Positions 27,074 through 36,502 of a DNA stretch of 64,000 bases are shown piece after piece (positions within the stretch are counted from its first letter, which is position 1; the number at the start of each line of letters is the position of its first letter). A program made the translations under genes and the position numbers. The DNA lies in the NCBI RefSeq assembly GCF_007002745.1, contig NZ_SGNY01000004.1, positions 62,001 through 126,000 on the forward strand, given 5' to 3'. The DNA comes from Martinezella rhizogenes. Lineage in GTDB: Bacteria > Pseudomonadota > Alphaproteobacteria > Rhizobiales > Rhizobiaceae. The notes under the pieces were generated by a model, which was not told where the DNA came from, made no database searches, and saw only the letters and a program-made list of their open reading frames with translations.

Positions 27074-28402
27074 TCACTCACGATTGTGTGAAAAGGTTTC
27101 GAATACCTGAAAATTCCTCCCTGACAGCTCCAGAATTTCAGGCAACTTTTTTCCTACATTTTCGCGAATTTCCTCAGATTGATCAATGAAGTCTATGAGA
27201 GCATTCTTGATTCCATCGTCCGTATAGAACGCGGACGGAGAAAGCAGATTGGCTGTAGACAGACCAAAATGTCGATACAGACCTTCAAACTTTCCCTGAT
27301 AGGCGATGCATGTCGCCGGGACGCCTTTGCCGAGCGCTGCAATTGCAAGATGCATACGTCCGCTGACGACGCCATCAAGCTGCCCCGTTACTCCTTTCAA
27401 CACAGCAGCAGACCATTTTCCGTCTAGATAACGGACCCTGTCTGCCTTAGACGCAGGCATACGCTCGGCCATAGCTCTGAGGCAAGCCTCGTCGCCAACT
27501 TTTTCCCGGTAATCATGGGGTATGAGTAGCCAGCATACCGGCCTTGTATCGATAGCAAATTGAAGAGCCTCGGCGCCACGGATGATAATCGTCTCGATCT
27601 GTGCTTGGTCTGCATTTTTAAAGAGTAAAGGATGCAGGTTGAAACCCATCACCCTGTATCCTTGCGCCCTCTTTTGCGCGATCCAGGCGTTGGTATCCTC
27701 ATCAGGATCCTCCGAGGTGAGACTAAACGCAGAATCGGCGACCAGCGCCGCTTGAACCGGCGCAAAATTCTTTAGTCTTTCAAGAGAAACGGCATCGCGC
27801 ACGTTCAGCGAAACTCGTGGATGGAGAGCACGATAGAACCCGGCGAGAGCAGGATGTGGCGCCTCGTTGAAACTGAACCCCAGGATGAAACTTTTGATAC
27901 CGGCGGCGGCGGCCAAGTCTAGGCTTGCCAAAAGTTTTGCGCTGACCAGCGGATGGTAATATCCATCCATGACATCCGCACCGACGACGACGACGCAGTC
28001 GTGCTTCCGGGCCAGGAATTTCTCGGCCAATTCTTTGATAAAGTTGGGCTTTCCAAAAATATCCACAGGGACGAAGCCCCTCTGATGTAGTGAATTATTG
28101 AATCCCTGCCCTTCGACGAGAACATCAACTTCAACGTCCGGATTTTTTGCGCGCGCATGTTGCACCGCCGCAGTAATCATCGCGTCATCGCCCAGCGAGC
28201 CAAAAATGGTTATGGGATCACAGGCCACGATCAAAATTCGGTTCAACCGGCCGTCCCCCGCGACAGGTTCAATCACTCGCTTCTGTTCTTGCAGACTATC
28301 AAAAAGATGCCGAAGTGCGGCATCTCTGTTCCGCCGCTCAATATATTTTACCAAGCGTTGGCGCAGAGGTGCGGGAAGGATTTTTTTTGCTAACTTACGC
28401 AT
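27074..28402 (-). CDS. Polysaccharide pyruvyl transferase family protein
   Basis: 442 residues. The PS_pyruv_trans pattern is seen: ITIFGSLGDDAMITAAVQHA near residue 65, DCVVVVGADVMDGYYHP near residue 134, FILGFSFNEAPHP, SLNVRDAVSLERLKNF, and GVVSGRMHLAIAALGKGVP near residue 345. The family adds pyruvate ketals to exopolysaccharides such as succinoglycan (ExoV) or uses related chemistry. The ATG at 28402 has AAGGA upstream and overlaps the flippase stop by eight bases, so the genes are coupled. Confidence 0.82.
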   Translation of the reverse strand: MRKLAKKILPAPLRQRLVKYIERRNRDAALRHLFDSLQEQKRVIEPVAGDGRLNRILIVACDPITIFGSLGDDAMITAAVQHARAKNPDVEVDVLVEGQGFNNSLHQRGFVPVDIFGKPNFIKELAEKFLARKHDCVVVVGADVMDGYYHPLVSAKLLASLDLAAAAGIKSFILGFSFNEAPHPALAGFYRALHPRVSLNVRDAVSLERLKNFAPVQAALVADSAFSLTSEDPDEDTNAWIAQKRAQGYRVMGFNLHPLLFKNADQAQIETIIIRGAEALQFAIDTRPVCWLLIPHDYREKVGDEACLRAMAERMPASKADRVRYLDGKWSAAVLKGVTGQLDGVVSGRMHLAIAALGKGVPATCIAYQGKFEGLYRHFGLSTANLLSPSAFYTDDGIKNALIDFIDQSEEIRENVGKKLPEILELSGRNFQVFETFSHNRE

Positions 28403-29873
28403 TGCGTTCCTTTCGAGAAGCAATTTTGCTTGTGACGAGCGCGATGGTGGACCGAACCCCGCTCCTCCCGGTCACAATCACGAGTAAAATGTACATGACG
28501 CTAAATATGAGCCCGAGCAGAATGCCGGATATGAAATCGCTGGTTCCCAGCATTTTAATTTCTGGTCGCAGCCATTGAACCAGGACAAAACAGAAGCCGC
28601 ATGAAGTGAAGCTCGGCAAAAGCAGAAGAAATATTCTGGACAGCCGAACATCGAGTTCGCGTGCAACGTAGAAGAATGTGAAGGGCGTGGAGGCCAGCTG
28701 ACCGAAGGCATAAACAATAACGATTTCAGTAATGTTCTCTGTCGGAACAAGCAGAATCAACAGGATCGTAGAAATGGCCTTCACGCTTCCAGCGATCAAT
28801 ACCTTGTCAGGTCGGCCGCGCGCGGAAAGAAAGGGGCCGTTTTGAAACTGGACGCATTGCAAAGCCCCCAAAAGAAGCAGCGGTCGTGCCACCGCATCAG
28901 CGCCTTGCCATTGCGCACCAAACAATACGCTGCAAATCTCTGGTGCCAGTGCAGCCGAGAGTACGAAGATCGGCGTTGAAAAAATCGCCGATATAGTGAT
29001 CGATTGTTTGTAGAGTTCCGCCATGCGCTCTCGCTCTTGCGATATGCGCGACAGTACAGTCAATGAGACGTCATAAAGCGCCGACTGAAGCAGTTGCATC
29101 AGAAGCTGATAAAGACGGCTACCGACAGTGTAGAGCCCGAAGACAGCCACGCCGTAATGTCCCAGAATGATGAAGTCGATCAGCCGCGTCGATCCGAATT
29201 CCACGATGCGCAAGCCCAGCGCTGACGAACCGAAGCGAAGCAATTCGACAAAAGTGTCGGGCTTAAGTGTGATCCCGGGAAGCCAGTGCGGCTTGCGCCA
29301 CAGCCAGACAAGATTGACGACGGTTGCAACATACACCTGAACGACAAGGCTCCAGACGCCGATGCCTGTAACGGCGAAAACAATCGCCACAACGCCGCCG
29401 ATGATATTGGAAATGAACGTCCTGATCGCCAGTGGCTTGAAAGCGAGTGCGCGCCGATAATTCACTTCCTGAAAAAGCGAAGCGGTGTTCAACGGGAGCA
29501 ATATACAGATCGCCACAATGATCGGCGCCAGCCCCTCCACCTCGAACCAGCTTTCCAGTTCAGGTGAAAACACACAGACAGCGATAGCCAACACCGTCGC
29601 AACCGCGACCGACACATAAAATGGCAGATTGACATCGCTAGGCTCCAGATTGCGTTTCTGCACAATCGCATCAGCAAATCCGAACTCTGACAGCATCTGG
29701 ATCAGCATCAGAACCAGCCCCGCAGCGGCGACCATTCCGTAGTCGGTTGGGCTAAGGAAACGGGCAAGGACTATGAAGAGGATAGAAGTAAATAGCTTTC
29801 CACCCCAGTTCTGGACGATGGACCAGAAAACGCCGGTAACGGCGGCGCTGCCAATAGAATTTGAAGCCGACAT
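28395..29873 (-). CDS. Polysaccharide flippase, MOP superfamily (WzxC-like)
   Basis: 492 residues, about 12-14 hydrophobic helices. Seen: GVFWSIVQNWGGKLFTSILF near the start, ARFLSPTDYGMVAAAGLVLM, FGFADAIVQKRNLEP and FQEVNYRRALAFKPLAIRTF; these match the WzxC/colanic acid branch. It would flip the lipid-linked repeat unit for this arm. The ATG at 29873 forms TGATG with the acyltransferase stop. It is not close in sequence to the flippase at 16503-17927. Confidence 0.87.
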   Translation of the reverse strand: MSASNSIGSAAVTGVFWSIVQNWGGKLFTSILFIVLARFLSPTDYGMVAAAGLVLMLIQMLSEFGFADAIVQKRNLEPSDVNLPFYVSVAVATVLAIAVCVFSPELESWFEVEGLAPIIVAICILLPLNTASLFQEVNYRRALAFKPLAIRTFISNIIGGVVAIVFAVTGIGVWSLVVQVYVATVVNLVWLWRKPHWLPGITLKPDTFVELLRFGSSALGLRIVEFGSTRLIDFIILGHYGVAVFGLYTVGSRLYQLLMQLLQSALYDVSLTVLSRISQERERMAELYKQSITISAIFSTPIFVLSAALAPEICSVLFGAQWQGADAVARPLLLLGALQCVQFQNGPFLSARGRPDKVLIAGSVKAISTILLILLVPTENITEIVIVYAFGQLASTPFTFFYVARELDVRLSRIFLLLLPSFTSCGFCFVLVQWLRPEIKMLGTSDFISGILLGLIFSVMYILLVIVTGRSGVRSTIALVTSKIASRKERNA

Positions 29874-30949
29874 CAATTGGCCATCCGCAAAGCTGGCTGT
29901 GGCGCTAAACTGGAGTTAATGAAATTGCGTGCAGGCTTCTCAAACCATTTGAAAACAAGGTGGCTCATGAATATCAGAAAAATAGTTGCCAGGCTCAAAT
30001 AGGGCAGTAAAAATTCAATAGGTTCACCAAGCGCCTGCCACAAAGCTCTGAATAGAGTGACGAATAGAATCGCGTGAATCATGTAGATTGCATAGGAGCA
30101 ATCACCAGCTTTCGACAAAACAGACGCAGTTCTCCTAGAGTAGGAAATGCTTCGCTCTCCCAGAGCCGTGGAGAGCATCGAAAATGCCAGAAGCACCATG
30201 ATATAATTTGGATTGGAAAGCCGGAACATCCACCAAGCCGCAAGAAAAAATGTGGAAAGCCCAAGATATAGAAATAGAGAATTTAAGATTCTCACCTGCT
30301 GATAGATTTTATAGGTGAGGCACCCTAGCAGAAAGCTTGGGAGAGCTCGCAGCATGCCGAAGTCATAGTTGGCGCCGTACATGCCACCCGACTGCTCCCA
30401 AATTGGAAGCCACGGACGTGAAAACATATAAAAAACGATAAGTACGAGCGGAGCCGAGACGTAAATCTTGACGTTCCGGATCAGCACCACAATGAACGGA
30501 AAAAGCAGGTAGCAGAAAAACTCAGCGCTGATAGACCAGGATGGATTATTGAGGGTTAACTTATCTTCCAGCCCCCAAGCCTGAACGAGAAAGATGTTCA
30601 CTATGATTTCCCGATATTCTACAGCGCTTTGAAACGACAGCATGACGGGCATCAAAATCATAACCACCATGGTTGCGATATGGAGTGGATAGATACGTGC
30701 CACCCTGCGAACCAAGAACGTATAGTAATTTGCGATTCCCAGTTTTAAATCTTTATAATTATGAAAAAGTACAAATCCGGACAACATAAAAAAGAAATCA
30801 ACAAATATACCGAAACTTCCTACATCTATTATAGATTTTGCGCGAATATCTATAATATTGACGTGAAATAAAACTACGCCGATTGCAGCGATAAACCGGT
30901 AAAAATCAAGCATTATGAATCTCGACATCTCAGTACTCCGTGTTTCCAT
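29873..30949 (-). CDS. Acyltransferase family 3 protein (O-acetyl/succinyl transferase)
   Basis: 358 residues, about ten helices. FIMLDFYRFIAAIGVVLFHV near the start holds the R and H of the family, with FFFMLSGFVLFHNYKDLK and VRRVARIYPLHIATM following, and NPSWSISAEFFCYLLFPFIV for the catalytic Trp-Ser-Glu region. It would O-acylate the polysaccharide. The ATG at 30949 is preceded by AGGAAAAG. Base composition here is markedly AT-rich compared with the core genes, suggesting horizontal origin. Confidence 0.85.
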   Translation of the reverse strand: METRSTEMSRFIMLDFYRFIAAIGVVLFHVNIIDIRAKSIIDVGSFGIFVDFFFMLSGFVLFHNYKDLKLGIANYYTFLVRRVARIYPLHIATMVVMILMPVMLSFQSAVEYREIIVNIFLVQAWGLEDKLTLNNPSWSISAEFFCYLLFPFIVVLIRNVKIYVSAPLVLIVFYMFSRPWLPIWEQSGGMYGANYDFGMLRALPSFLLGCLTYKIYQQVRILNSLFLYLGLSTFFLAAWWMFRLSNPNYIMVLLAFSMLSTALGERSISYSRRTASVLSKAGDCSYAIYMIHAILFVTLFRALWQALGEPIEFLLPYLSLATIFLIFMSHLVFKWFEKPARNFINSSLAPQPALRMAN

Positions 30950-30994
30950 CTGCTTTTCCTTAGAAAACAGTGCCACATGAGCTGCACTGAGGGC

Positions 30995-32230
30995 CTACGA
31001 TGCACGTAAGGTTCGATTTTTGCCGTATTTCGCCAGCACGTCTTCATAGAGTTTCACATAATTTTCGCCGACCCGCCGTGAGGTGGATTCCTCGACGATG
31101 TTTCCGAAATCGGCCTCCGTCGGCAATTGCTCGCGCGAAAGCGTCAGCACCCGGCGAATGCGCGCGGCAAGGTCAGCGGCATTGCCCGGCTCGAACAGCC
31201 AGTCGTGATTGGTCTCGCCGATGAGTTCCGGGATACCACCCGAAGCCGCGCCGATGACGGGAACGCCCATCGCATAGGCCTCATAAATCGTGCGCGGCGA
31301 GGGTTCGGCCCAGAAAGAGGGAACGATCAGAACATCGATCTCTTCGAAAAATTCCTTCGGCTTCGCCCAGCCGATAAATTCGATCGGCAGATCGCCCGCC
31401 TGCTTTGTGAAGCGCTCGATGGAATCATCCATCGCCTGGCCGGCGACCAGACAGCGCCAGTTGCCATGGCCGATTTCCCTGAAAGCGTCGACCATGTTGC
31501 CAACGCCTTTTTCCGTATTGATGCGGCCGATATAACCGAAGGTCAGCGGCTTGCCGCTCCGCTCTATCTGCCGGCGGGCGACCGGATCACCCTCCGGAAC
31601 CGTGCAGGAATAGAAAATGACACGGCGCAGGCTTTCCGGAATATGGTGGAAAAGTCCGTGATTGACGTGCGTCTTGAGGATTTCCGTACCAACGCTTGCG
31701 ACCGCACCAATATAACGCTGCGTGAATTTCTTGGTGAAATTCACCACCTGACAGCCCAGATGGATATGCTCGCAGGGCTTGCCGCCCTTGAACATGGCGG
31801 CATTGCCGCACAACAGATCATATTCGCAAATCGTATGGACGATCGGAATGCCGCGCTTATGCGCCGCCCGCCAAACGAGTGTCGTCACATCCAGCAGCGA
31901 ATGGGTGTTGAGAACATCCGGCCTGAAATCATCAAGAACGGCTTCGAACTGCTTCTCGACGTTGAAATTCCACTGCTGCCTGATCTTCTGCATACGCCGT
32001 TGCTGCGGCGTATGTTGAGGCCAGTCCTCAAGCCAGAAATCGTTATTGTGGAACATGCGGTAAACGCTGACGCCGTTGCGCACCGTTTTGGGCTCCGCCT
32101 GCCGTTCAATGCAGGCGGCGCCGACGGTATGCCCCATGGAGACGAGTTCCTCGGCAAGGTGCTCGACCGACCGTTCGCATCCGCCGACAATATGCGGCGG
32201 GTAAAGACTGCTCAAATGGAGAATTCGCAT
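30995..32230 (-). CDS. Glycosyltransferase family 4 protein
   Basis: 411 residues. GT4 marks: RILHLSSLYPPHIVGGCERS at the start, DVLNTHSLLDVTTLVW near residue 105, LTFGYIGRINTEKGVGNMVD near residue 228, LIVPSFWAEPSPRTIYEAYA followed by MGVPVIGAASGGIPELI near residue 325 with the Glu donor loop. It is clearly paralogous to the protein at 41150-42355 (same VGG, NTHSL, RGIP and GRI blocks). First gene of the leftward arm. The ATG at 32230 fits the family start, although its ribosome site is weak. Confidence 0.88.
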   Translation of the reverse strand: MRILHLSSLYPPHIVGGCERSVEHLAEELVSMGHTVGAACIERQAEPKTVRNGVSVYRMFHNNDFWLEDWPQHTPQQRRMQKIRQQWNFNVEKQFEAVLDDFRPDVLNTHSLLDVTTLVWRAAHKRGIPIVHTICEYDLLCGNAAMFKGGKPCEHIHLGCQVVNFTKKFTQRYIGAVASVGTEILKTHVNHGLFHHIPESLRRVIFYSCTVPEGDPVARRQIERSGKPLTFGYIGRINTEKGVGNMVDAFREIGHGNWRCLVAGQAMDDSIERFTKQAGDLPIEFIGWAKPKEFFEEIDVLIVPSFWAEPSPRTIYEAYAMGVPVIGAASGGIPELIGETNHDWLFEPGNAADLAARIRRVLTLSREQLPTEADFGNIVEESTSRRVGENYVKLYEDVLAKYGKNRTLRAS

Positions 32231-32712
32231 GCGGATACGCTCTATTTTCCTTAATCGAAAATTTATGACTTCCGCTCTGGCCTTGCCACGCTCCCGAATT
32301 GCCCGGAGCCAATGAGACATTTGTAAAAAACTACAAAAGCCGGAGTGGAACTAACATTTGAAAATATGAATAACCAAAAATTCACTTTCAAAAAGCACGG
32401 GAATTGACGGCATTTCAAGTGATTTTTTTCGCGGCGCGACAAAAGTCATCCCGTGTTGCGAAAAGAACCGGCCCCGTGCTACGTTATCTGCATACGAAAT
32501 ACCCCGACCAACGCGGTACTTTACACCGGGTGGAAGGGTGACTGCCTTATGTTTTATTATTTTTGGAAACATGGATTTGATGGCGTCTGAAAACGCCGCG
32601 AAGCTTTCAGGACATGCTGGCCCGCAGCATAGTGAGAAACGCCTGCATTTAATCGGCGCCCTCCCGGCCATGTCTCGCTTTGCACTGTCGCCATGATCAT
32701 CAGGAGACGCAG
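32231..32712. other. AT-rich intergenic region between divergent polysaccharide arms
   Basis: About 480 bases with no convincing gene. Bases 32340-32440 are AT-rich with A- and T-runs, suiting a promoter or a site for a MucR/Ros-type silencer. It must contain start signals for both the leftward glycosyltransferase operon and the rightward GH-like gene. Confidence 0.45.
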
Positions 32713-34041
32713 ATGAACGGAAAACAGCCGATCACCATGGGCCGCCTGACACGGCGCAGCCTGCTCTCGGCAACACCTTTCGCATTGGCCGCCGCCACCG
32801 GCCGCTATTCCGCCTTCGCACAGACCGCGTCCGTTTTTTCCGCCGATACGGAAGCGTTTCTCGACAGTGTGGGCGTGTGCGGTCATTTCGCTCGCACGAC
32901 GGGCATCTATCCGGAAGCCTTCGAGCGCATCCTGCCTGAACTAGAGGCGCTGGGCGTGCGCCATCTGCGCGATGAGGGACTGATCACCGCAAGAGACAGC
33001 CGTAACAGCCCCGCCTTTCAACGCCTGCGCCAGATCGTGGCGGCCGGCCTTCGCCTTACCATCATCTGCTATGATGATCTCAATCCCTATGTTTCCACGC
33101 CGCTCGACAGGATCGCTGATTTCTACGACTGGTGTGACGGCGGCATCGCCCTCTTCGAGGGCAGCAATGAACCGGTGCTGACGAAGGATCCAGCGAACGC
33201 GCCAGGCATTTCGGCACGGCATCAGACGGCGCTGCACGAAATCATCCACTCGACACCCGACCTCAGCGGCGTTCCGCTTGCCGCGCCAAGCTATGTCCTG
33301 ACGAACAGGGAGCTGGCGCTGGATCTGCAGGCGGTCTGCGATTACAGCAACATTCACCCCTATGCCGGGATGGAGCATCCCGAAACGACCGGGCCGGGAG
33401 CGCTTTCCAAGTCGCTTGCCGCCTCGGCGCATATCGCGCCCGGCCGCCCGGTGCTCGCCACGGAAATCGGCTACCACACGTCATTGCAGCCGAAGACCTT
33501 CCATTTCCCCGTTACCGAGGGGATCAAGGCGCGCTACATGCCCCGCGCGCTTTTGTGGTGTTTCCTCAACGGCATCCGCCGGGTCTATATTTATGAAATG
33601 GTTTCGAGCTTCGCGCAGGACGAGACAAACCCGGAATCATCATTCGGCCTGCTGCGCCATGATCTCAGCCGCACGCCCGCTTATGAGGCTGTGCGCGCCC
33701 TTCTGTCGCTCTGCAAGGCGGAGCGGCAAACCGTCCCGGTGGAAAGGCGCCTCGATTTTATCCAAAGCGATGCCGAAAGGGTGACGCTGCGGCTGGCAAG
33801 AGCCGACGGTGCGCTGCTTGCACCCGTGTGGCTCGGCATCCGGGGATGGCAATGGCCGGCCCGGATCGAAAATCCGCCCGCTGAACGGTTGGCAACCTTT
33901 TCGGTAACCGGGCCTCATAATCAGGTCATCGCCCACCGCTTCAGCGACGACGGATCAGTGACCCAGCGGGTGATCACGCAGCAAGGCGGGCAATACCAGC
34001 TTTCCGTCAGCGACCAGCTCACCGTTCTGGAGGTTTTCTGA
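32713..34041 (+). CDS. Secreted glycoside hydrolase-like protein (clan GH-A fold, Tat-type signal)
   Basis: 442 residues. The N-terminus LTRRSLLSATPFALAAA is a twin-arginine type signal. The mature part looks like a TIM-barrel glycosidase: IALFEGSNEPVLTKDP near residue 158 gives the N-E-P acid/base motif of clan GH-A, and RPVLATEIGYHTSLQP near residue 251 gives the second Glu (nucleophile). No exact family can be named. A short beta-rich C-terminal domain follows. The ATG at 32713 has GGAGACGCAG upstream. It lies with exopolysaccharide genes, so polymer trimming is likely (inference). Confidence 0.65.
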   Translation: MNGKQPITMGRLTRRSLLSATPFALAAATGRYSAFAQTASVFSADTEAFLDSVGVCGHFARTTGIYPEAFERILPELEALGVRHLRDEGLITARDSRNSPAFQRLRQIVAAGLRLTIICYDDLNPYVSTPLDRIADFYDWCDGGIALFEGSNEPVLTKDPANAPGISARHQTALHEIIHSTPDLSGVPLAAPSYVLTNRELALDLQAVCDYSNIHPYAGMEHPETTGPGALSKSLAASAHIAPGRPVLATEIGYHTSLQPKTFHFPVTEGIKARYMPRALLWCFLNGIRRVYIYEMVSSFAQDETNPESSFGLLRHDLSRTPAYEAVRALLSLCKAERQTVPVERRLDFIQSDAERVTLRLARADGALLAPVWLGIRGWQWPARIENPPAERLATFSVTGPHNQVIAHRFSDDGSVTQRVITQQGGQYQLSVSDQLTVLEVF

Positions 34042-34129
34042 GGGTCGGCCGGCGAAATTTCGCAGTCGCGAAATTTTATATATCGTGCCAACCTTATGCG
34101 TGATAACCTGCTTTGACAAATGACTTTAT

Positions 34130-34145
34130 GTCCGCGCGAGCGGAC
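34130..34145. repeat. Short perfect inverted repeat in the acyltransferase leader
   Basis: GTCCGC, a four-base spacer GCGA, then GCGGAC. It lies in the AT-rich stretch before the likely start codon at 34182. A hairpin or operator role is possible. GTCCGCGCGA recurs in the AT-rich region near 44930. Confidence 0.5.
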
Positions 34146-34181
34146 GCAAATAATACAAAATATATTTTTTCTTTTTTACAG

Positions 34182-35297
34182 ATGATGATGATGACGCAAA
34201 AATTTAAGAATGCGCCTGCTGCAGGGACGCAACGTCTCGATGTCGTTCAGTTGATGCGTGCCGTGGCGGCAATCATGATTGTTGCGCTGCATGCGGGCGT
34301 GAATTGGGAGTTTTCGCTTCTCCCCATCCATACCTGGAGACTCGGCGCAGGTGTCGACCTGTTTTTTGTCATTTCCGGCTTCGTCATCGTTTATGCCTCC
34401 CGGCCTTATTTTGCAGCTGCGGGCGGGCGTTCGGCATTTCTCCTGCGCCGGCTTCTCCGCATCGTTCCTCTTTACTGGTTTGTATTGACCCTGCGGCTCA
34501 CCATGGCCGCCGTCGCGGCCATTCTCGGCGCAAAAGCCTTCCCTTCACTACAATCGATCCTGACCTCCTATCTTTTCATTCCTTACGACAGCATGGGTTA
34601 CGGCGACGCCTATCCGTTTCCGCTCATCGATCTCGGCTGGACCCTGAATTACGAGATGTTTTTTTATCTCGTTTTCGCGGTATTCATATTCCTGCCGCTG
34701 GAACGCGCCGTTATGGCGACAGCCGGCACACTGCTCATCGCCGTCCTGATCGGCGCCAATTTCGATCTAGCCCTGCCGCTAAGTTTCTGGTTCCAGCCGA
34801 TCATCCTCGAATTCGTCGCAGGAATGGTGCTTGCGACACTTTTCCTGAGAGGTGTGCGTCTGCCGCCCCTGGCAGGAATCGCGGTCGCCCTCTGCGGTCT
34901 GGCAATCTGGCTACTCACAGATTTGAGCATGGTCGGGTTCCAGTGCGATCCGGGATGTTATTCCTTTGCGCGGCTTATCGTTTTCGGCGGCGGTGCGATC
35001 TTCATGATGACGGCAGCAACCTTGACAAGAAACATCGCGCTGCCCCGTTTCGCTCAACCGCTAGCAACGCTTGGCGAGTCGTCTTACGCGCTTTATTTGC
35101 TGCACCCTTTCATTTTTCGCGGGTTCAAGATTGTATTCGGCAGCGTACCGCCAGAGTGGAACAACCTCATCTATTTCGTTGTTGTCGCAGGCACCATCGC
35201 CATAGCTCATGCATTCCATATTATGATCGAAATGCCGGCGAATGCCTGGCTTCGTGATCGGCTGATAACATCCCGGCGGAAAGTCGCCGTGACCTGA
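34182..35297 (+). CDS. Acyltransferase family 3 protein (ExoZ-like)
   Basis: 371 residues from the ATG run at 34182-34193. About ten helices. QRLDVVQLMRAVAAIMIVAL followed by HAG near the start, LGAGVDLFFVISGFVIVYAS, LLRRLLRIVPLYWFVL and LGWTLNYEMFFYLVFAVFIF match ExoZ and related O-acetyltransferases of succinoglycan-type polymers. Upstream in-frame starts at 34113 and 34128 are possible, but no candidate has a good ribosome site, so the N-terminus is uncertain. Confidence 0.85.
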   Translation: MMMMTQKFKNAPAAGTQRLDVVQLMRAVAAIMIVALHAGVNWEFSLLPIHTWRLGAGVDLFFVISGFVIVYASRPYFAAAGGRSAFLLRRLLRIVPLYWFVLTLRLTMAAVAAILGAKAFPSLQSILTSYLFIPYDSMGYGDAYPFPLIDLGWTLNYEMFFYLVFAVFIFLPLERAVMATAGTLLIAVLIGANFDLALPLSFWFQPIILEFVAGMVLATLFLRGVRLPPLAGIAVALCGLAIWLLTDLSMVGFQCDPGCYSFARLIVFGGGAIFMMTAATLTRNIALPRFAQPLATLGESSYALYLLHPFIFRGFKIVFGSVPPEWNNLIYFVVVAGTIAIAHAFHIMIEMPANAWLRDRLITSRRKVAVT

Positions 35298-35478
35298 CTC
35301 AGGAATAAAACCCGCAGGCAGGCCGTTAAGTATAGGGGGAAGTTCCCACCAGAAGCGCATTTTAACACTTGATCGTTTGCTTGGGCTGTGCGATTTAAAA
35401 GGAAATTTTAGGATGTTGGATAACCATGTTCGACATCAAATTACTTAAAGTCGTATTTTAAAAATTTGGAGAGTTGTG

Positions 35479-36372
35479 ATGTCCCGCCCTCGTAATGGCT
35501 CGACGCTCACTGGTGCAGTATTGATGGCCAGCATGGTTGCTTTTTCCGTATCGGCCAATGCTCAAAATGCCCAGAATGTTGAAACAGCACCGGTCGTTGC
35601 CCAGACGCAGACGACAGAAAGTGCTCCAGCTGCTGCGCCCGTCAAGGCCGCAGACGAAACCACCGCCGCATTTCTCGGTCGCGTCCACGGCACCAATCCA
35701 GATATGGTTACGCTTTCCGCCGCGGAACTGTTCAAGCTGTCTCCAACGCCTGGAACGATTGGTGACCTGATTGCCATCGCCTCCAGCACTGATGCCGCCG
35801 CTGCGGATCTGACCGGAAAGGTGATGAGCGGTTTTCCCGTCATCGCGGTTTCCACCAGCGCGGCGCAATTTTCCGAACAGCTCTCCGCACTGGTTCTGAA
35901 TGATTCCGGCCAGCTGCCCGCCATCGTCGCACTTGCTCAAAAAGTCGCGAACAAGGATTTCTCCGAAGTTGTCGGCGAAGGCCTGGCGCTTGCCTATTCC
36001 ACGGCGATGCAGAGAGGCAACACGATACTCGCAGCAGCCATCCAGCTGCAGACCAAGGGCACAGGCGTGCCCTCCGATCTTCTGATCGCCTTTAGCGAAA
36101 ACATCGAAGGAACAGCGGCCGGTCCGGCTGCACCTGCTGCCGCCGCTGCAGCCGCTTCGCCAATTGGCGGCGCCGGCTCCACGCCGGCCAGCGGCAACAG
36201 CATCGGTGGCTCGGCAGCCACGGGCGCCGAGGCAGGCATTGCACAGGCCGGCGGCGGAAGCGCACCCGTTGGTGGCGGCGGTACCGGCGGCGGCGGTGGA
36301 ACGTCGACCATCTTTAACATCACGGTCTCGACCGGAAGCACCACGACGCCAATCAGTACAAGTCCCGTTTGA
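35479..36372 (+). CDS. Secreted Ala/Gly-rich protein, unknown, in polysaccharide cluster
   Basis: 297 residues. A signal peptide (LTGAVLMASMVAFSVSANA) is followed by a Thr/Ala/Pro-rich linker, a helical domain at about residues 60-210 (FKLSPTPGTIGDLIAIASST, then VIAVSTSAAQFSEQLSALVL), and a Gly/Ser/Ala tail ending in GGGGTGGGGG and STPISTSPV-like sequence. No family recognised. The ATG at 35479 has GGAGAG six bases upstream. It directly precedes the ExoP-like gene and may be an export or matrix component (inference). Confidence 0.7.
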   Translation: MSRPRNGSTLTGAVLMASMVAFSVSANAQNAQNVETAPVVAQTQTTESAPAAAPVKAADETTAAFLGRVHGTNPDMVTLSAAELFKLSPTPGTIGDLIAIASSTDAAAADLTGKVMSGFPVIAVSTSAAQFSEQLSALVLNDSGQLPAIVALAQKVANKDFSEVVGEGLALAYSTAMQRGNTILAAAIQLQTKGTGVPSDLLIAFSENIEGTAAGPAAPAAAAAAASPIGGAGSTPASGNSIGGSAATGAEAGIAQAGGGSAPVGGGGTGGGGGTSTIFNITVSTGSTTTPISTSPV

Positions 36373-36502
36373 AATCGGCTTTGCCGTCCCCGTCACGGGG
36401 ATGGTCTTCGCCTGTCCCACGATGCAACCGAGACTTGGCGGGCATTATGCTCGCCGAAAAGAGCGAGGCTGACAGTTGTTGCAAAGGCACGATCCCGTGA
36501 CG

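Noticed and set aside
32351-32671. A 106-codon reverse frame in the intergenic region
   Set aside because: No ribosome site, mixed composition and no recognisable motif; the region is better read as promoter DNA.
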